A DNA stretch of 64,000 bases from G963662265 sp963668545 (GCA_963668545.1 OY764868.1:2914001-2978000), one strand, 5' to 3'. Shown: positions 34,699 through 44,614, counted from the stretch's first letter. Made by a program: numbers and translations. The notes: generated by a model from the sequence alone, not told the origin.

Positions 34699-35667
34699 AT
34701 GAAAAAGTTTGCTTTCTTAGCATTATTGCTGAGTATGGTATTAATTATTCCCGCATTTTCTGCAGGAAACAGCGAAAAAACACAGAAAATAGTATTTGCT
34801 GATCTGTCATGGGACAGTGTCATGGTCCACAACAGGATTGCAGCATTTATTATTGAAAACGGACTGGAAGGAAGTTATGAAGCTGATTTTGTCACAGGCG
34901 GAACAGTACCGAGTTTCACAGGCCTTGCAAACGGCGATATTGATATTGATATGGAATCATGGCATTCAAATTTCAAGGACCTCTATGACAAGTACATGAA
35001 ATCAGGAGATATTGTTGACCTCGGGAAAAACCTTCCTGACGGACCTCAGGGGTGGTACATCCCGAGATACCTTGTAGAGGGAGATGCAAAAAGGGGAATC
35101 AAAGCTGCAGCACCCGGCCTTACAGGAATTGATGTACTGAACAACTATTCAAAACTTTTTCCCGATCCTGAAGATCCTGACAAGGGCCTTATATATCTTG
35201 GAATTTCAGGCTGGGCTGTAACAGAAAGCAATGAAGCAGTATTTGCAGAATACAATCTTGATAAAAACTACAACAAAGCTATTCCCGGATCTGCAAATGC
35301 TGTCGCAGCAACAATGGATGCAGCCTACAGGAAGGGAGAACCATGGATTGGATACTGGTGGGAACCTACAGCTATAATGGGAAGGCTTGACATGATAAGG
35401 CTGAAAGGAACAGAGCTTCCCCCGGCAGATGTAAACATCATTGTAAATGCTGATTTTGCCGAATCTGCCCCCGAAGTTGTTGAATTCCTTAAAAACTATT
35501 CAACAACTGTAGACATGAACAATGAATTCCTTGCCAAGATGGAAGAGCTCAAAACAGATGCTGACGGAGCTGCTGTCTGGTTCCTGAAGAACAGGGAAGA
35601 TGTATGGACAAAATGGGTTTCTGGCAAGACAGCAGAAAAAGTCAGAAAAGCTCTCAATGAAATGTAG
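34699..35667 (+). CDS. glycine betaine/proline-type ABC transporter substrate-binding protein
   Basis: A 322-residue OpuAC/ProX-family binding protein. The signal peptide ends at AFSAGNSEK. The mature part has FADLSWDSVMVHNRIAAFII, the VTGGTVPSFTGLANGDIDIDMESW segment that forms the ligand pocket, and GEPWIGYWWEPTAIMG, whose tryptophans supply the aromatic cage for quaternary ammonium compounds. It is the first gene of a three-gene importer, with AAGGAG nine bases before the ATG. It should support osmoprotection. Confidence 0.9.
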   Translation: MKKFAFLALLLSMVLIIPAFSAGNSEKTQKIVFADLSWDSVMVHNRIAAFIIENGLEGSYEADFVTGGTVPSFTGLANGDIDIDMESWHSNFKDLYDKYMKSGDIVDLGKNLPDGPQGWYIPRYLVEGDAKRGIKAAAPGLTGIDVLNNYSKLFPDPEDPDKGLIYLGISGWAVTESNEAVFAEYNLDKNYNKAIPGSANAVAATMDAAYRKGEPWIGYWWEPTAIMGRLDMIRLKGTELPPADVNIIVNADFAESAPEVVEFLKNYSTTVDMNNEFLAKMEELKTDADGAAVWFLKNREDVWTKWVSGKTAEKVRKALNEM

Positions 35668-35676
35668 AGGTCTTTA

Positions 35677-36936
35677 ATGTCTGAACTTTCAACAAACGGG
35701 GCAGCTGCGGCTGTCCCTGATTCTGAAGAAACAATTATTGAAATAAAAAATCTATGGAAAATATTCGGAAGAGACCCCAGAAGAATACTGGGGGACAAAT
35801 TCAGAAATCTTGACAAGAAAACAATCCAGAAAAAAACCGGCTGCATAGTGGGTATGAGGGATATCAACCTGGAGATCAAAAAAGGGGAATTCTACATTAT
35901 CATGGGCCTTTCCGGAAGCGGAAAGTCAACACTTATAAGAAACCTTTTAAGGCTTGTTAATCCCACTTCAGGTAAAATTCTCATCAAGGGCAAGGATATT
36001 ACCAGGATGCAGGAAAATGAACTTCTTGATTTCAGGAAGGATAATTTCGGGATGGTTTTCCAGCATTACGGACTTTTCCCCCATCTGACAGTGCTTGACA
36101 ATGCTTCCTACGGACTTAAAGTAAGGGGTCTCAACAGGAGCCAGCAGTATGCAATTGCAATGCAGGCGCTCGAGACAGTGGGCCTCAAAGGATGGGAGGC
36201 TTATTATCCGACAAACCTCTCAGGCGGGATGCAGCAGAGAGTCGGCCTTGCAAGGGCACTTGCAAATGACCCTGATATCCTTCTGATGGATGAACCTTTC
36301 AGCGGGCTTGACCCCCTTATAAGAAGGCAGATGCAGGATGAGTTTGTGGAACTCCAGGCAAAGCTTAAAAAGACAATTGTATTTGTAACCCATGACCTTC
36401 ATGAAGCACTGAAACTGGGAGACAGAATTACAATCATGAGAGACGGGGAGGTTGTGCAGATAGGAACACCTGAAGATATAGTAACACACCCTGCAGATGA
36501 TTATGTAAGGGAATTTGTACAGGATGCATCCCCTGCAAAGGTAATTACAGCCGGAACTATCATGACAGACCCCAGCCTGCTTCTTTACTCATGGGAAGGC
36601 CCTAAAACAGCCCTGTCTATACTTAAAAACGAAAAACGCCCCGGAGCCTTTGTAGTCAACAGGGAAGGTAAACTTCTGGGAGTTACAAACAGGGAAAGCC
36701 TTCAGAAATATGTAAATGAAAATGAGGAGACAAAATCCTGGAAAATAGAAAGCATTGTTATAAAAAAGGTCCCTTCAGTTACAGAAGATACTGTCCTTGA
36801 AGATCTTTTCAGCATAGTAACGGCAAACAAGTATCCTGTCCCTGTCGTTGATGACAGCGGAAAACTGCTCGGGGTTGTAAGGACAGATGATATTTTTGAG
36901 ACAATCAGTCCTGACGGAGGTGATAACCATGTTTGA
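35677..36936 (+). CDS. proV: glycine betaine ABC transporter ATP-binding protein with CBS domains
   Basis: A 419-residue ProV/OpuAA-type ATPase. Walker A is GLSGSGKST, signature LSGGMQQRVGLARAL and Walker B ILLMDEPFSGLDPL. The family-specific lead-in GRDPRRILGDKFR occurs near residue 30. Two CBS repeats lie at ~290-415 (FVVNREGKLLGVTNRESL and VPVVDDSGKLLGVVRTDDI); in OpuA they sense ionic strength or cyclic-di-AMP. The gene begins nine bases after the binding-protein stop and overlaps the permease gene by eight bases. Confidence 0.92.
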   Translation: MSELSTNGAAAAVPDSEETIIEIKNLWKIFGRDPRRILGDKFRNLDKKTIQKKTGCIVGMRDINLEIKKGEFYIIMGLSGSGKSTLIRNLLRLVNPTSGKILIKGKDITRMQENELLDFRKDNFGMVFQHYGLFPHLTVLDNASYGLKVRGLNRSQQYAIAMQALETVGLKGWEAYYPTNLSGGMQQRVGLARALANDPDILLMDEPFSGLDPLIRRQMQDEFVELQAKLKKTIVFVTHDLHEALKLGDRITIMRDGEVVQIGTPEDIVTHPADDYVREFVQDASPAKVITAGTIMTDPSLLLYSWEGPKTALSILKNEKRPGAFVVNREGKLLGVTNRESLQKYVNENEETKSWKIESIVIKKVPSVTEDTVLEDLFSIVTANKYPVPVVDDSGKLLGVVRTDDIFETISPDGGDNHV

Positions 36937-37792
36937 TTTTCCCGATATTATCAGAATTCCCCTCAGGGATGTGATAGACACAGTGATGGAATGGATGCTT
37001 CAGACATTTGATCCATTTTTTGATGCAGTAGGCTGGGTGATTATAAATGTCATGCTGGCCATTGAATCATTTTTCCTGTTTATCCCCTGGTTTATCTTTA
37101 TAGGTCTTGTATTTTTCGCAGGCTGGAAGCTCCTGGGGAAAATCAGGACAGGAATAGTACTTGCAGCAATGCTTTTCCTTACAGGCACCTTCGGATACTG
37201 GGAAATGGCGATGCAGACACTGAGCCTTGTATCAGCAGCAGTGTTTTTCTCCCTGCTTATAGGGATACCTGCAGGTATAATAATGGCGCAGAGCGACCGG
37301 GCCGAGATGATTATAAAGCCATTACTTGACGGAATGCAGACAATGCCCAGCTTTGTCTACCTTATTCCGGCGCTGATGTTTTTCGGTCTGGGAAGGGTTC
37401 CGGCAGTTATTGCCACAATCATATATGCAGTGCCTCCTGTTATCCGCCTTACAAATGTAGGGATAAGGACAGTTGACAAGGAGGTAATTGAGGCGGCCAA
37501 AGCATTCGGTGCAAAGAAAAACCAGGTACTCCTGGATGTTCAGCTCCCCCTTGCCAAGCCGTCAATAATGGTAGGAATAAACCAGACAACAATGATGGCG
37601 CTGGCCATGGTTGTTATCGGGTCAATGATCGGAGCAAAGGGGCTTGGCATGGAAGTTCTCCTTTCAATAAACAGGATAGAAGTAGGAAGGGGATTCGAGG
37701 CCGGCCTCAGTATTGTTTTCCTTGCAATAGTTATAGACAGGCTTACATACAGTTTTTCCAAGACAAAAAACAAGGAAAAGAAACAGAACTGA
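36929..37792 (+). CDS. proW: glycine betaine ABC transporter permease
   Basis: A 287-residue membrane permease with about seven helices. The cytoplasmic EAA loop with the G-x9-LP motif reads VIEAAKAFGAKKNQVLLDVQLPLAKPS, and GMQTMPSFVYLIPALMFFGLG is typical of ProW/OpuAB. The ATG at 36929 is chosen because GGAGG is seven bases upstream and it gives the family's normal N-terminus; it overlaps proV by eight bases. A bidirectional terminator follows seven bases after the stop. Confidence 0.93.
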   Translation: MFDFPDIIRIPLRDVIDTVMEWMLQTFDPFFDAVGWVIINVMLAIESFFLFIPWFIFIGLVFFAGWKLLGKIRTGIVLAAMLFLTGTFGYWEMAMQTLSLVSAAVFFSLLIGIPAGIIMAQSDRAEMIIKPLLDGMQTMPSFVYLIPALMFFGLGRVPAVIATIIYAVPPVIRLTNVGIRTVDKEVIEAAKAFGAKKNQVLLDVQLPLAKPSIMVGINQTTMMALAMVVIGSMIGAKGLGMEVLLSINRIEVGRGFEAGLSIVFLAIVIDRLTYSFSKTKNKEKKQN

Positions 37793-37798
37793 ATAAAA

Positions 37799-37836
37799 AG
37801 CTGATGATATAAAAACATATCATCAGCTCTTTTTTT
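37799..37836. terminator. bidirectional terminator between proW and the kinase gene
   Basis: A perfect 12-bp stem (AGCTGATGATAT / ATATCATCAGCT) with a 6-base loop has a seven-T run on the plus side and TTTTTATT on the minus side, serving both convergent operons. Confidence 0.9.
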
Positions 37837-39313
37837 ATACCTTTTCAAGCATTTTCTCATATCGCCTGTAATAACAGGACCTGTCCCTGATTTTTTCAAA
37901 ATGCACAGGATTTACTGATTTTGAAATTATCTCCCTGATTTTTAAAAGATCAAGATCAGGATAATGATAAAGGAGCTGAACAGCAACAGTCCCTAGAGAA
38001 GTTGCCTCATCAGGCCCTGCAACAACAGCCTTTTCAGAAATATCTGCAGTAAGCTGATTCAGGTAATTGTTTTTGGACCCTCCTCCAATAATATGAATAA
38101 CAGGAAACTCATGTTCTACAGTTTTTTCAATATCATGGATTGTCCTCCTGTAGTTACATGCAAGAGATATATAAACACCGGCCAGAATTCTTGATATATC
38201 ACTTTCCCCGGTAAGAGCCTTAAGTGCCCTTATCATGCTGTCTGGATTATAAAGATCTTCATGATTGGGATCAAAGAGTGTGATTTCGGATACACTTTCC
38301 AAAGCATCTCCTTTAACTGAAAGATCAACAATTTCATCCCAGCTGTAGCTGCGGTTTTTCTGCATCTCAAGCTCTTTCTTGATTTTCTGCAGAATATTCA
38401 TTCCTGCAGAGTTTTTCAGAAGAGTAACTGTATTGCAGCACCCCCCCTCATTTGCAAGCTCATATCTGTAAACATCATCATTTATAACCGGAGCGGCTAG
38501 TTCAGTTCCTACAAGAGACCATGTCCCTGAACTGATAAAAGCAAAACTGCCCCCGGCAGCAGGCACTGTGACTACTGCAGATGCTGTATCATGTCCAGGT
38601 ATTGAAATAAAAGGGAAAACAGGTATATCAAGTTTTTCAGCAAGCTCATTCATAAGATTTCCCCTGACTTTCCCGTGCCCGACAAGGGTGGGCATTATAC
38701 CTTTTTTTATTCCGGCAGTATCAAAAAGAGCATCATCAAATTCGAGGGTTTTCATGTTAAGCAGCTGCGAAGTTGATGCTATTGTGGATTCTGTATTCCA
38801 TTCCCCTGTAAAGAAAAAGTTCAGAAGGTCTGGAGTAAAAAGGAGCTTTTCTGCCAGATTATAATATTCAGGAAGATAATCCCGGATACCTGCCAGCTGA
38901 TAAACAGAATTCATGGGATGGTTCTGTATACCGCTTATGTCAAACATTTTTTTCCTTTCACTGCTGTCAAGAGTCTCAAGGCCTTTTGAGCCGAGAGTAT
39001 TTCTATAGCAGAGAGGATTTGACAGGAGCTGTCCTGACGGCCCGAAAAGACCGAAATCAATGCCCCATGTTGATATTCCGGCTGAATCAACAGCCCCTCC
39101 GGCTGCAGTTACAGCTTTTTTCAAGCCCTGCTGCATCTGCTCAAAAAGATAAAGAATATCCCAGTAATCATATCCACCTGCACGAACAGTATAATTGGGG
39201 ACTTGTGAAATTACTTCAATATCCAGGTTATCACCGTCAAATGTACCCAGAACAGTACGAACAGAAGAATTGCCGCAGTCAAAACCCACACAGCGGATTA
39301 TTTTATCACTCAT
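37835..39313 (-). CDS. rhamnulokinase-type FGGY carbohydrate kinase
   Basis: A 492-residue sugar kinase, the size of RhaB. The N-terminal phosphate motif is CVGFDCGNSSVRTVLG. The substrate region shows AGISTWGIDFGLFGPSGQLL and PLCYRN, and the second ATP motif is IHIIGGGSKNNYLNQLTAD. This matches rhamnulokinase (and L-fuculokinase relatives), which phosphorylate the ketose at C1 before aldol cleavage. It is the last gene of the sugar operon whose first gene is a FucA/RhaD-type class II aldolase. No isomerase (rhaA, fucI) is present, so either the sugar enters as a ketose or the isomerase is elsewhere. Confidence 0.83.
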   Translation of the reverse strand: MSDKIIRCVGFDCGNSSVRTVLGTFDGDNLDIEVISQVPNYTVRAGGYDYWDILYLFEQMQQGLKKAVTAAGGAVDSAGISTWGIDFGLFGPSGQLLSNPLCYRNTLGSKGLETLDSSERKKMFDISGIQNHPMNSVYQLAGIRDYLPEYYNLAEKLLFTPDLLNFFFTGEWNTESTIASTSQLLNMKTLEFDDALFDTAGIKKGIMPTLVGHGKVRGNLMNELAEKLDIPVFPFISIPGHDTASAVVTVPAAGGSFAFISSGTWSLVGTELAAPVINDDVYRYELANEGGCCNTVTLLKNSAGMNILQKIKKELEMQKNRSYSWDEIVDLSVKGDALESVSEITLFDPNHEDLYNPDSMIRALKALTGESDISRILAGVYISLACNYRRTIHDIEKTVEHEFPVIHIIGGGSKNNYLNQLTADISEKAVVAGPDEATSLGTVAVQLLYHYPDLDLLKIREIISKSVNPVHFEKIRDRSCYYRRYEKMLEKV

Positions 39314-39327
39314 AATAAAACTCCCAT

Positions 39328-40323
39328 TCAGGACAAAGCTTTTAAAAGACGTTCCCTTCGTCTCTCTGTATAATAGTTTACCACCATAACCAGTATCATA
39401 ACAAATCCCCAGATAGCAATTGTCATAAATGAACTTACTCTCAGCAGATTAAGACCGCTTGATATAATCTGAAGTGTTACAAGGGCAAAAACCAGGCCGG
39501 AAACTCTGCCGAATCCCCCCTCACTGTTAACACCCCCCAGAACTGCCGCAAGAATAGTAACCAGAAGATACGAGGATCCGTAACCTGCTTTTGCGGAATT
39601 AAACCTGCTTATCATGATCAGTGCGGCAAAACCGGAAAGCAGGCCGGAAATAATATATGTACGAAGTATAATCCTGCTATTGTTTCCGCCGGAAAAGCAT
39701 GTAGCTGATTCATTTGAACCATACATATATATATTAAAACCTGTTGAAGTACGGTTGAGAAACACTGCCATTGCAGAAGCAAGGAGGGCAAAAATAACAA
39801 GGGGAAAAGGAATGCCGAGCAGAGAGCCGTTACCTATAAAACGGACAGTATCCGGAAACCCTGAAATCACATACCCTTTTGTAACCACAATACTGATCCC
39901 GTTGAAAAGAATCATTGTACCAAGTGTTGCAAGAATAGGGGTAATGCCGATATATGCAATAAGGAAGCCGTTAAAAAACCCTATTATAACTGAAACAAGA
40001 AGCCCTGCAGACAAAGCTGCAGCAACCAGTCCACCGGAAGGATCAACCCCGGAGGGAGTTGATGTGAGAATCATGGCACATGCAATCCCTGCAATATTTG
40101 CTGTTGCTATAACAGAAAGATTTATCCCCCCTGTAAGCATTACAACCATCATTGCAAGGGACAGTACACCAAGCTCAGGCAGCTGAAAAGCCATTCCCTG
40201 AAGATTGCCTATCCTCAGGAATTCATGTGGATTAAGAGCAGTCATCAGAATGAAGGAAACCATCATTATAATTCCGAGAACTTTCAATTCGTTTCTTTTA
40301 CCGGGAATATTTCTCACTTTCAA
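39328..40323 (-). CDS. sugar ABC transporter permease (RbsC family), second copy
   Basis: A 331-residue permease with 8-10 membrane helices. The BPD_transp_2 signature is MLTGGINLSVIATANIAGI near residues 63-81, and VLGGVNSEGGFGRVSGLVFALV lies near the C-terminus. It forms a heterodimer with the next permease in the ribose/rhamnose/AI-2 type of importer. The TTG start overlaps the upstream permease stop (TTGA), and an AGGGGG site is seven bases upstream. It sits 14 bases before the kinase gene. Confidence 0.88.
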   Translation of the reverse strand: MKVRNIPGKRNELKVLGIIMMVSFILMTALNPHEFLRIGNLQGMAFQLPELGVLSLAMMVVMLTGGINLSVIATANIAGIACAMILTSTPSGVDPSGGLVAAALSAGLLVSVIIGFFNGFLIAYIGITPILATLGTMILFNGISIVVTKGYVISGFPDTVRFIGNGSLLGIPFPLVIFALLASAMAVFLNRTSTGFNIYMYGSNESATCFSGGNNSRIILRTYIISGLLSGFAALIMISRFNSAKAGYGSSYLLVTILAAVLGGVNSEGGFGRVSGLVFALVTLQIISSGLNLLRVSSFMTIAIWGFVMILVMVVNYYTERRRERLLKALS

Positions 40324-41324
40324 AACCCGACCCCCTCTATCTCAATTTTCGACTTCTGCTTTTCCCTTTTCTGCTGCCAGGAACTGAAACCCACACTTAC
40401 AAGAATTACAAGCCCGATAACAACATCTGACCAGACTGAAGATATCCTCACAAGAGTCATCCCGTTTTTAACAACAGCAATAAGGACCACCCCCAGGACA
40501 GTCCCCGCAACAGAACCTTTGCCACCTGCAAGGCTTGCCCCGCCGAGGACAACAGCAGCAATAACATCAAGTTCCTTTCCCACAATTGAGTTGGGAGCCA
40601 CAGTCTGAACAAGAAGGGCCTGAATAACACCTGCAATTCCGGCCATAAGCCCCATAAAGGCATAAACAAAAACCTGCAGCCTTTTAACAGGAAAACCGAC
40701 CCTCTCTGCCGAAACAATATCCCCCCCGACTGCATATATTTCACGTCCCAGCATTGTAAACCTGAGAGTAAAGAAAGCTGCTGCAGTGATTATGATCCAG
40801 AAAAGGGTTATAACAGACAGACCGTAGGGAGTACCACTTTCAGAAACAAGGGTGATAATCCTTATTTCAGCAAATGAGCGGAACCAGTCAGGAAGAGCAT
40901 AGATCCATTTCCCCCCTGTAACAACAGTCAGTATGCCGTAATACAAATTCATTGTGGCAATAGTAGTAATGATCGGCGGTATCCTGAATCTAGAAATAAG
41001 TATACCGTTGAATGTTCCAAGGATTATTCCGGTAAAAGAAGCTATAATCACAGCTGAGATTATATTCCCCCCGAGCCGGATACAGACAACTGCCATTACA
41101 TACTCTGCTATAGTTGCAGTTGCTGCAAAAGATATATCAATCCCCCCTGATATCAGCACAAACAGTATGCCTATAGCAAGAACTCCCATAAACGAATAAC
41201 TTTTAAGCAAATCAAGTCCGTTTTCCAGTGTTAAAAAATTGGGATTAATAATTGTAATTACTGCAGAAAGAACAACAATTACAGCAAATACACAAAATTC
41301 ATGTGTCTTAATCAGGTTTTTCAT
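40320..41324 (-). CDS. sugar ABC transporter permease (RbsC family), first copy
   Basis: A 334-residue permease with the family signature LFVLISGGIDISFAATATIAEY and VLGGASLAGGKGSVAGTVLGVVLI. Its ATG overlaps the ATPase stop (ATGA). The two permeases are clearly related but divergent, as expected for heterodimeric systems such as LsrCD or RhaPQ. Confidence 0.9.
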   Translation of the reverse strand: MKNLIKTHEFCVFAVIVVLSAVITIINPNFLTLENGLDLLKSYSFMGVLAIGILFVLISGGIDISFAATATIAEYVMAVVCIRLGGNIISAVIIASFTGIILGTFNGILISRFRIPPIITTIATMNLYYGILTVVTGGKWIYALPDWFRSFAEIRIITLVSESGTPYGLSVITLFWIIITAAAFFTLRFTMLGREIYAVGGDIVSAERVGFPVKRLQVFVYAFMGLMAGIAGVIQALLVQTVAPNSIVGKELDVIAAVVLGGASLAGGKGSVAGTVLGVVLIAVVKNGMTLVRISSVWSDVVIGLVILVSVGFSSWQQKREKQKSKIEIEGVGF

Positions 41325-42838
41325 CTATCACATCCTATATCTGCAGGTGATTCAATATAAGCCTGGATTTCCTCTTCAGAAGCATCTGAAGAATCAAATT
41401 CCTTTACAATCCGCCCTTTATGCATTACGAGGATACGGGAACAGTTATACAAAACCTCTGCAATTTCATCAGAGATAATAATAATTCCCATACCTTTTTC
41501 AGCCAGATTTCTTATAATTCTGTGGATACTGCTTTTTGCAGATACATCTATTCCAACAGTTGGGTTATCAAGAATAAAAAGTTCAGGATCAGTTGCAATC
41601 CATTTTCCTATTACAATTCTCTGCTGATTACCTCCGGACAAGGTCTTTACAGGTGAATATACTGAAGGAATTTTAATACTCAGATCCCGGATACAGCTGT
41701 TTACCGAGCTGTCAACTTTCTCAGGATCAACCAGCCCCCCTTTTCCCTTTAAACGGTCAATTACTGTTGCTACAATATTTTTTCCCACAGGCTGGTCCAT
41801 TACAAGGCCGTTATGAAGGCGGTCTTCTGGAACATATGCAATCCCGTACTGTTTAGCCTTCTCAACAGAGTTTATAACAGCCTTTTTCCCGTGTATCTCA
41901 ATAGTGCCTGAATCAGCAGGATTCAGCCCGAAAACAGACAGTGCCAGCTCTGTCCTTCCTGATCCCAGCAATCCTGTAATCCCCACTATTTCCCCGGGAT
42001 AGACCTCAAGATCTATATCCCTGAAATTCCGGTCTTTACTCAGTTTTTCTGTCCTCAGGACAGGGGTGCCTGATCTGTCAGGCTTGAAATGGTAGGGCTC
42101 ATAAACCGAAGTTGCCCCGGTCATCAGATATTCCAGCTTTTTATCATCAAGTTCAGAGCATTCATAACAGCCTATAAGCTTCCCGTCCCTGAGTACCGTT
42201 ACCCGTTCTGATATCTCCATAACTTCATTGAGCTTGTGGCTTATAAAGAGAGAAGAAATGCCCTTGTCCTTCAGATCAAGTACAACTTTCAGAAGAGCAT
42301 CAATTTCCTTTTTTGTCAGGGCAGTTGTGGGTTCATCCATGATAAGGAGCTTTACATCGCCTGTTAATGCCCTGCATATTGCTACAAGCTGCTGATCAGC
42401 CATAGACAGCTCTTCCACACGGGTATCAAGAGGTATGGAAACACCTATCCGGTCCATGGCATTTAGTGCAATTTCCCTGGATCTTTTCCAGTTTACAAGC
42501 TTTTTCCCGGAAGCAATATTTTCATTCAGCGCAATGTTTTCTGCAACGCTCAGATTGGGGAAAAGTGAAAGGTCCTGGTAAATAACCTCAATTCCATGCT
42601 GAATAGATTCAATTGAACTGCAGTGTTCAGTTTTCCTCCCGTTTATAACTATTTCAGATCCTTTTTCAGGACTTATCACACCTGATATAATCTTTACAAG
42701 CGTTGATTTCCCTGAACCGTTTGTCCCTGCAAGGCAGTGAACCTCTCCTCTGTTAATTGAAAAATCCACAGCATCAAGAGCACGTACGCCGGCATAAACT
42801 TTTGTAATATTTTTCATTGATAGAAAAAGAGTTTCCAT
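41321..42838 (-). CDS. sugar ABC transporter ATP-binding protein (RbsA/MglA family)
   Basis: A 505-residue tandem ATPase. The first domain has Walker A GTNGSGKST, signature LSMADQQLVAICRAL and LLIMDEPTTALT. The second has the degenerate Walker A GLLGSGRTE and the signature LSGGNQQRIVIGKWIATDPELFILDNPTVGID, a normal feature of carbohydrate-uptake class 2 ATPases. It energises the two permeases. The ATG at 42838 follows a 78-base gap holding a hairpin that probably tapers transcription after the binding protein. Confidence 0.92.
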   Translation of the reverse strand: METLFLSMKNITKVYAGVRALDAVDFSINRGEVHCLAGTNGSGKSTLVKIISGVISPEKGSEIVINGRKTEHCSSIESIQHGIEVIYQDLSLFPNLSVAENIALNENIASGKKLVNWKRSREIALNAMDRIGVSIPLDTRVEELSMADQQLVAICRALTGDVKLLIMDEPTTALTKKEIDALLKVVLDLKDKGISSLFISHKLNEVMEISERVTVLRDGKLIGCYECSELDDKKLEYLMTGATSVYEPYHFKPDRSGTPVLRTEKLSKDRNFRDIDLEVYPGEIVGITGLLGSGRTELALSVFGLNPADSGTIEIHGKKAVINSVEKAKQYGIAYVPEDRLHNGLVMDQPVGKNIVATVIDRLKGKGGLVDPEKVDSSVNSCIRDLSIKIPSVYSPVKTLSGGNQQRIVIGKWIATDPELFILDNPTVGIDVSAKSSIHRIIRNLAEKGMGIIIISDEIAEVLYNCSRILVMHKGRIVKEFDSSDASEEEIQAYIESPADIGCDR

Positions 42839-42865
42839 AAACCTCCACTTCCTTTTCTTTTTAAA

Positions 42866-42898
42866 AAGCCGGTACTTCCAGACAAAAGCACCGGCCTT
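42866..42898 (-). terminator. attenuating hairpin between binding-protein and ATPase genes
   Basis: An imperfect GC-rich stem (AAGGCCGGT ... ACCGGCTTT in minus-strand RNA) precedes a TTTTT stretch, 18 bases after the binding-protein stop. This position usually raises binding-protein yield over the membrane parts. Confidence 0.6.
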
Positions 42899-42916
42899 CT
42901 TTTGGATGCAGGCAGC

Positions 42917-43909
42917 CTAGAATCCGAAACTGTCTACATTATCTTTGGTAATATCAGCCATTGCATCAACTTTGATAACATCCCCGTCTACAGCCACAGC
43001 ACCGACACCCGGGATTTCTTTAAGCAAAGACAGCTCTCCGCCGTCCAGAAGATACTTTGCTGTATATGTCAGGGAGTATCCGGCATTCTTCGGGTCCCAG
43101 AGAACACCATGACTCATTGATCCATCCTTCAGATAGGGAGCTGCATGCCCGGGAATTACAGTACCCACAACAGCAACCTTTCCGGAAAGGCCTTTTTCCT
43201 TAAGGGCAAGAGCTGCTCCGGGAGGGCCGAGGCTCCCAAAACCAACAATACCTTTCAGATCAGGATATGTTTTCAGAAGCTCAAGTGTTTTCTGTTTTGA
43301 AAGTTCCTGATCTTCTCCGCACGGGATTCTTGTTGTAACAAGCTCAAGTCCGGGGTAGGTTTTTTCTGCATATTTAATCCCTTCATCAGCCCACAGGTTA
43401 TGGAGAGGTACAGTAAGCCCCCCTACAAATATAGCATATTTTCCTTCCGGACCCATATTTTCAACAAGAACATCCCAGTTGTGGCGGCCGAACTCAACAT
43501 TGTCGATCAGCTCGATATCAACATCCTTGCCTGCCTGGTCAGGTGATTCATGGGTTAATACAAGTATACCCTTCTCCCTTGCCTTTTCAAAAACAGGTTC
43601 CAGTGCAGTCGCATCATTGGGAGTAATACAGATAGCATCAACTCCCTTGCTGATCAGGTCCTCCACCATTTTCACCTGCTGGGCAGGATCTGCATCAGAT
43701 GGTCCTATCTGGTATGAGTTCACTCCAAGTTCCTTTCCAGCTTCTTTTACCCCTTCTTCCAGCCGGTTGAACCAGGGAATTCCGGTAATTTTCACTACAG
43801 TCACAATCTCGTATTTTTCAGTGCCTGACGCTTCTTTCTGTCCAACAGCAAATAGTACAGAAGGCAGTAAAAATAATACAGCAAGCAGACTGATTACTGT
43901 CTTTTTCAT
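42917..43909 (-). CDS. sugar ABC transporter substrate-binding protein (RbsB/RhaS family)
   Basis: A 330-residue periplasmic receptor. The signal peptide ends at VLFAVGQKEA. The Peripla_BP_4 fold shows KITGIPWFNRLEEGVKEAGKEL, DLISKGVDAICITPNDATAL, RIPCGEDQELSKQKTLELLKTYPDL and GFGSLGPPGAALAL. It resembles RhaS and LsrB in outline and ends in a similar NVDSFGF tail, but the AI-2-contacting residues of LsrB are not evident, so a deoxysugar ligand is preferred. It is the second gene of the operon. AGGAGG precedes the ATG at 43909. Confidence 0.87.
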   Translation of the reverse strand: MKKTVISLLAVLFLLPSVLFAVGQKEASGTEKYEIVTVVKITGIPWFNRLEEGVKEAGKELGVNSYQIGPSDADPAQQVKMVEDLISKGVDAICITPNDATALEPVFEKAREKGILVLTHESPDQAGKDVDIELIDNVEFGRHNWDVLVENMGPEGKYAIFVGGLTVPLHNLWADEGIKYAEKTYPGLELVTTRIPCGEDQELSKQKTLELLKTYPDLKGIVGFGSLGPPGAALALKEKGLSGKVAVVGTVIPGHAAPYLKDGSMSHGVLWDPKNAGYSLTYTAKYLLDGGELSLLKEIPGVGAVAVDGDVIKVDAMADITKDNVDSFGF

Positions 43910-43930
43910 AAAGATCCTCCTAAAAAGTAT

Positions 43931-44593
43931 TTATTTTCCCTGCCCGTATTTATTCCGGGCAAAATACTGCATAGCTTTTATATCCTCATCAGAAATAACA
44001 TGAGGAGTCCCTATTGATCTGGCCAGAATATAAATCTGGGCAGATTTTTCCACAACGTGGCAGATCTTGAGAGTATCAGATACATTTGCTCCAACGCATA
44101 CAGTACCATGATTCGGAATCAGAACAGCATTTCTTTCCCCAATAGCCTTTGCAACGTTTTCTGCAAGCTCAGGTGTTCCCGGCAGTGCATATTCAGAGCA
44201 GATTACCTTATCACCCACAATCTGGACAAAATCCTCGCTGATCCCCGGTATTTCCTGAAGTGTTACAGCAAAAACACTTGAATAGATGGGATGTGTGTGT
44301 ATTACAACATTAACATCTGACCTGGCATTCAGAATAGAAATATGCATTCCATATTCAATAGAAGGCTTCCTCTTTCCCCATACAATATCCTTATTACTGT
44401 TCATGACAACAACATCATCAGGTGTAATTGATTCATAAGGCATCCCGCTCGGCTTGATATAAATCAAACCTGTTTCAGGATCTCTGATACTTATATTGCC
44501 CCATGTGCCGACAGTCAGTTCCCGCCTGACCATTTCCATTCCGCCATCAACCACCTGCTGCAGATAGTCGGAACGGATTTCAAGATTACTCAT
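43931..44593 (-). CDS. class II aldolase, L-fuculose/L-rhamnulose-phosphate type
   Basis: A 220-residue zinc aldolase that should cleave a 1-phospho-ketose to DHAP and lactaldehyde or a related aldehyde. FucA-like features are TVGTWGNISIRD, IKPSGMPYESITPDDVV, the catalytic glutamate in PSIEYGMHISIL, the zinc histidines in VVIHTHPIYSSVF, and the third histidine in IPNHGTVCVG. FucA is 215 residues, so the length fits. The ATG at 44593 is preceded by AGGAGGAG and is preferred over an in-frame codon 15 bases up. It heads the operon and faces the DeoR gene across operator-like repeats. Confidence 0.87.
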   Translation of the reverse strand: MSNLEIRSDYLQQVVDGGMEMVRRELTVGTWGNISIRDPETGLIYIKPSGMPYESITPDDVVVMNSNKDIVWGKRKPSIEYGMHISILNARSDVNVVIHTHPIYSSVFAVTLQEIPGISEDFVQIVGDKVICSEYALPGTPELAENVAKAIGERNAVLIPNHGTVCVGANVSDTLKICHVVEKSAQIYILARSIGTPHVISDEDIKAMQYFARNKYGQGK

Positions 44594-44614
44594 CTCTCCT
44601 CCTGTCACTCTATA

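Noticed and set aside
42917..43909. Autoinducer-2 receptor (LsrB) identity for the sugar-binding protein
   Set aside because: General fold and tail agree, but the ligand-contact residues typical of LsrB are not evident, and the aldolase is FucA-like, not LsrF.
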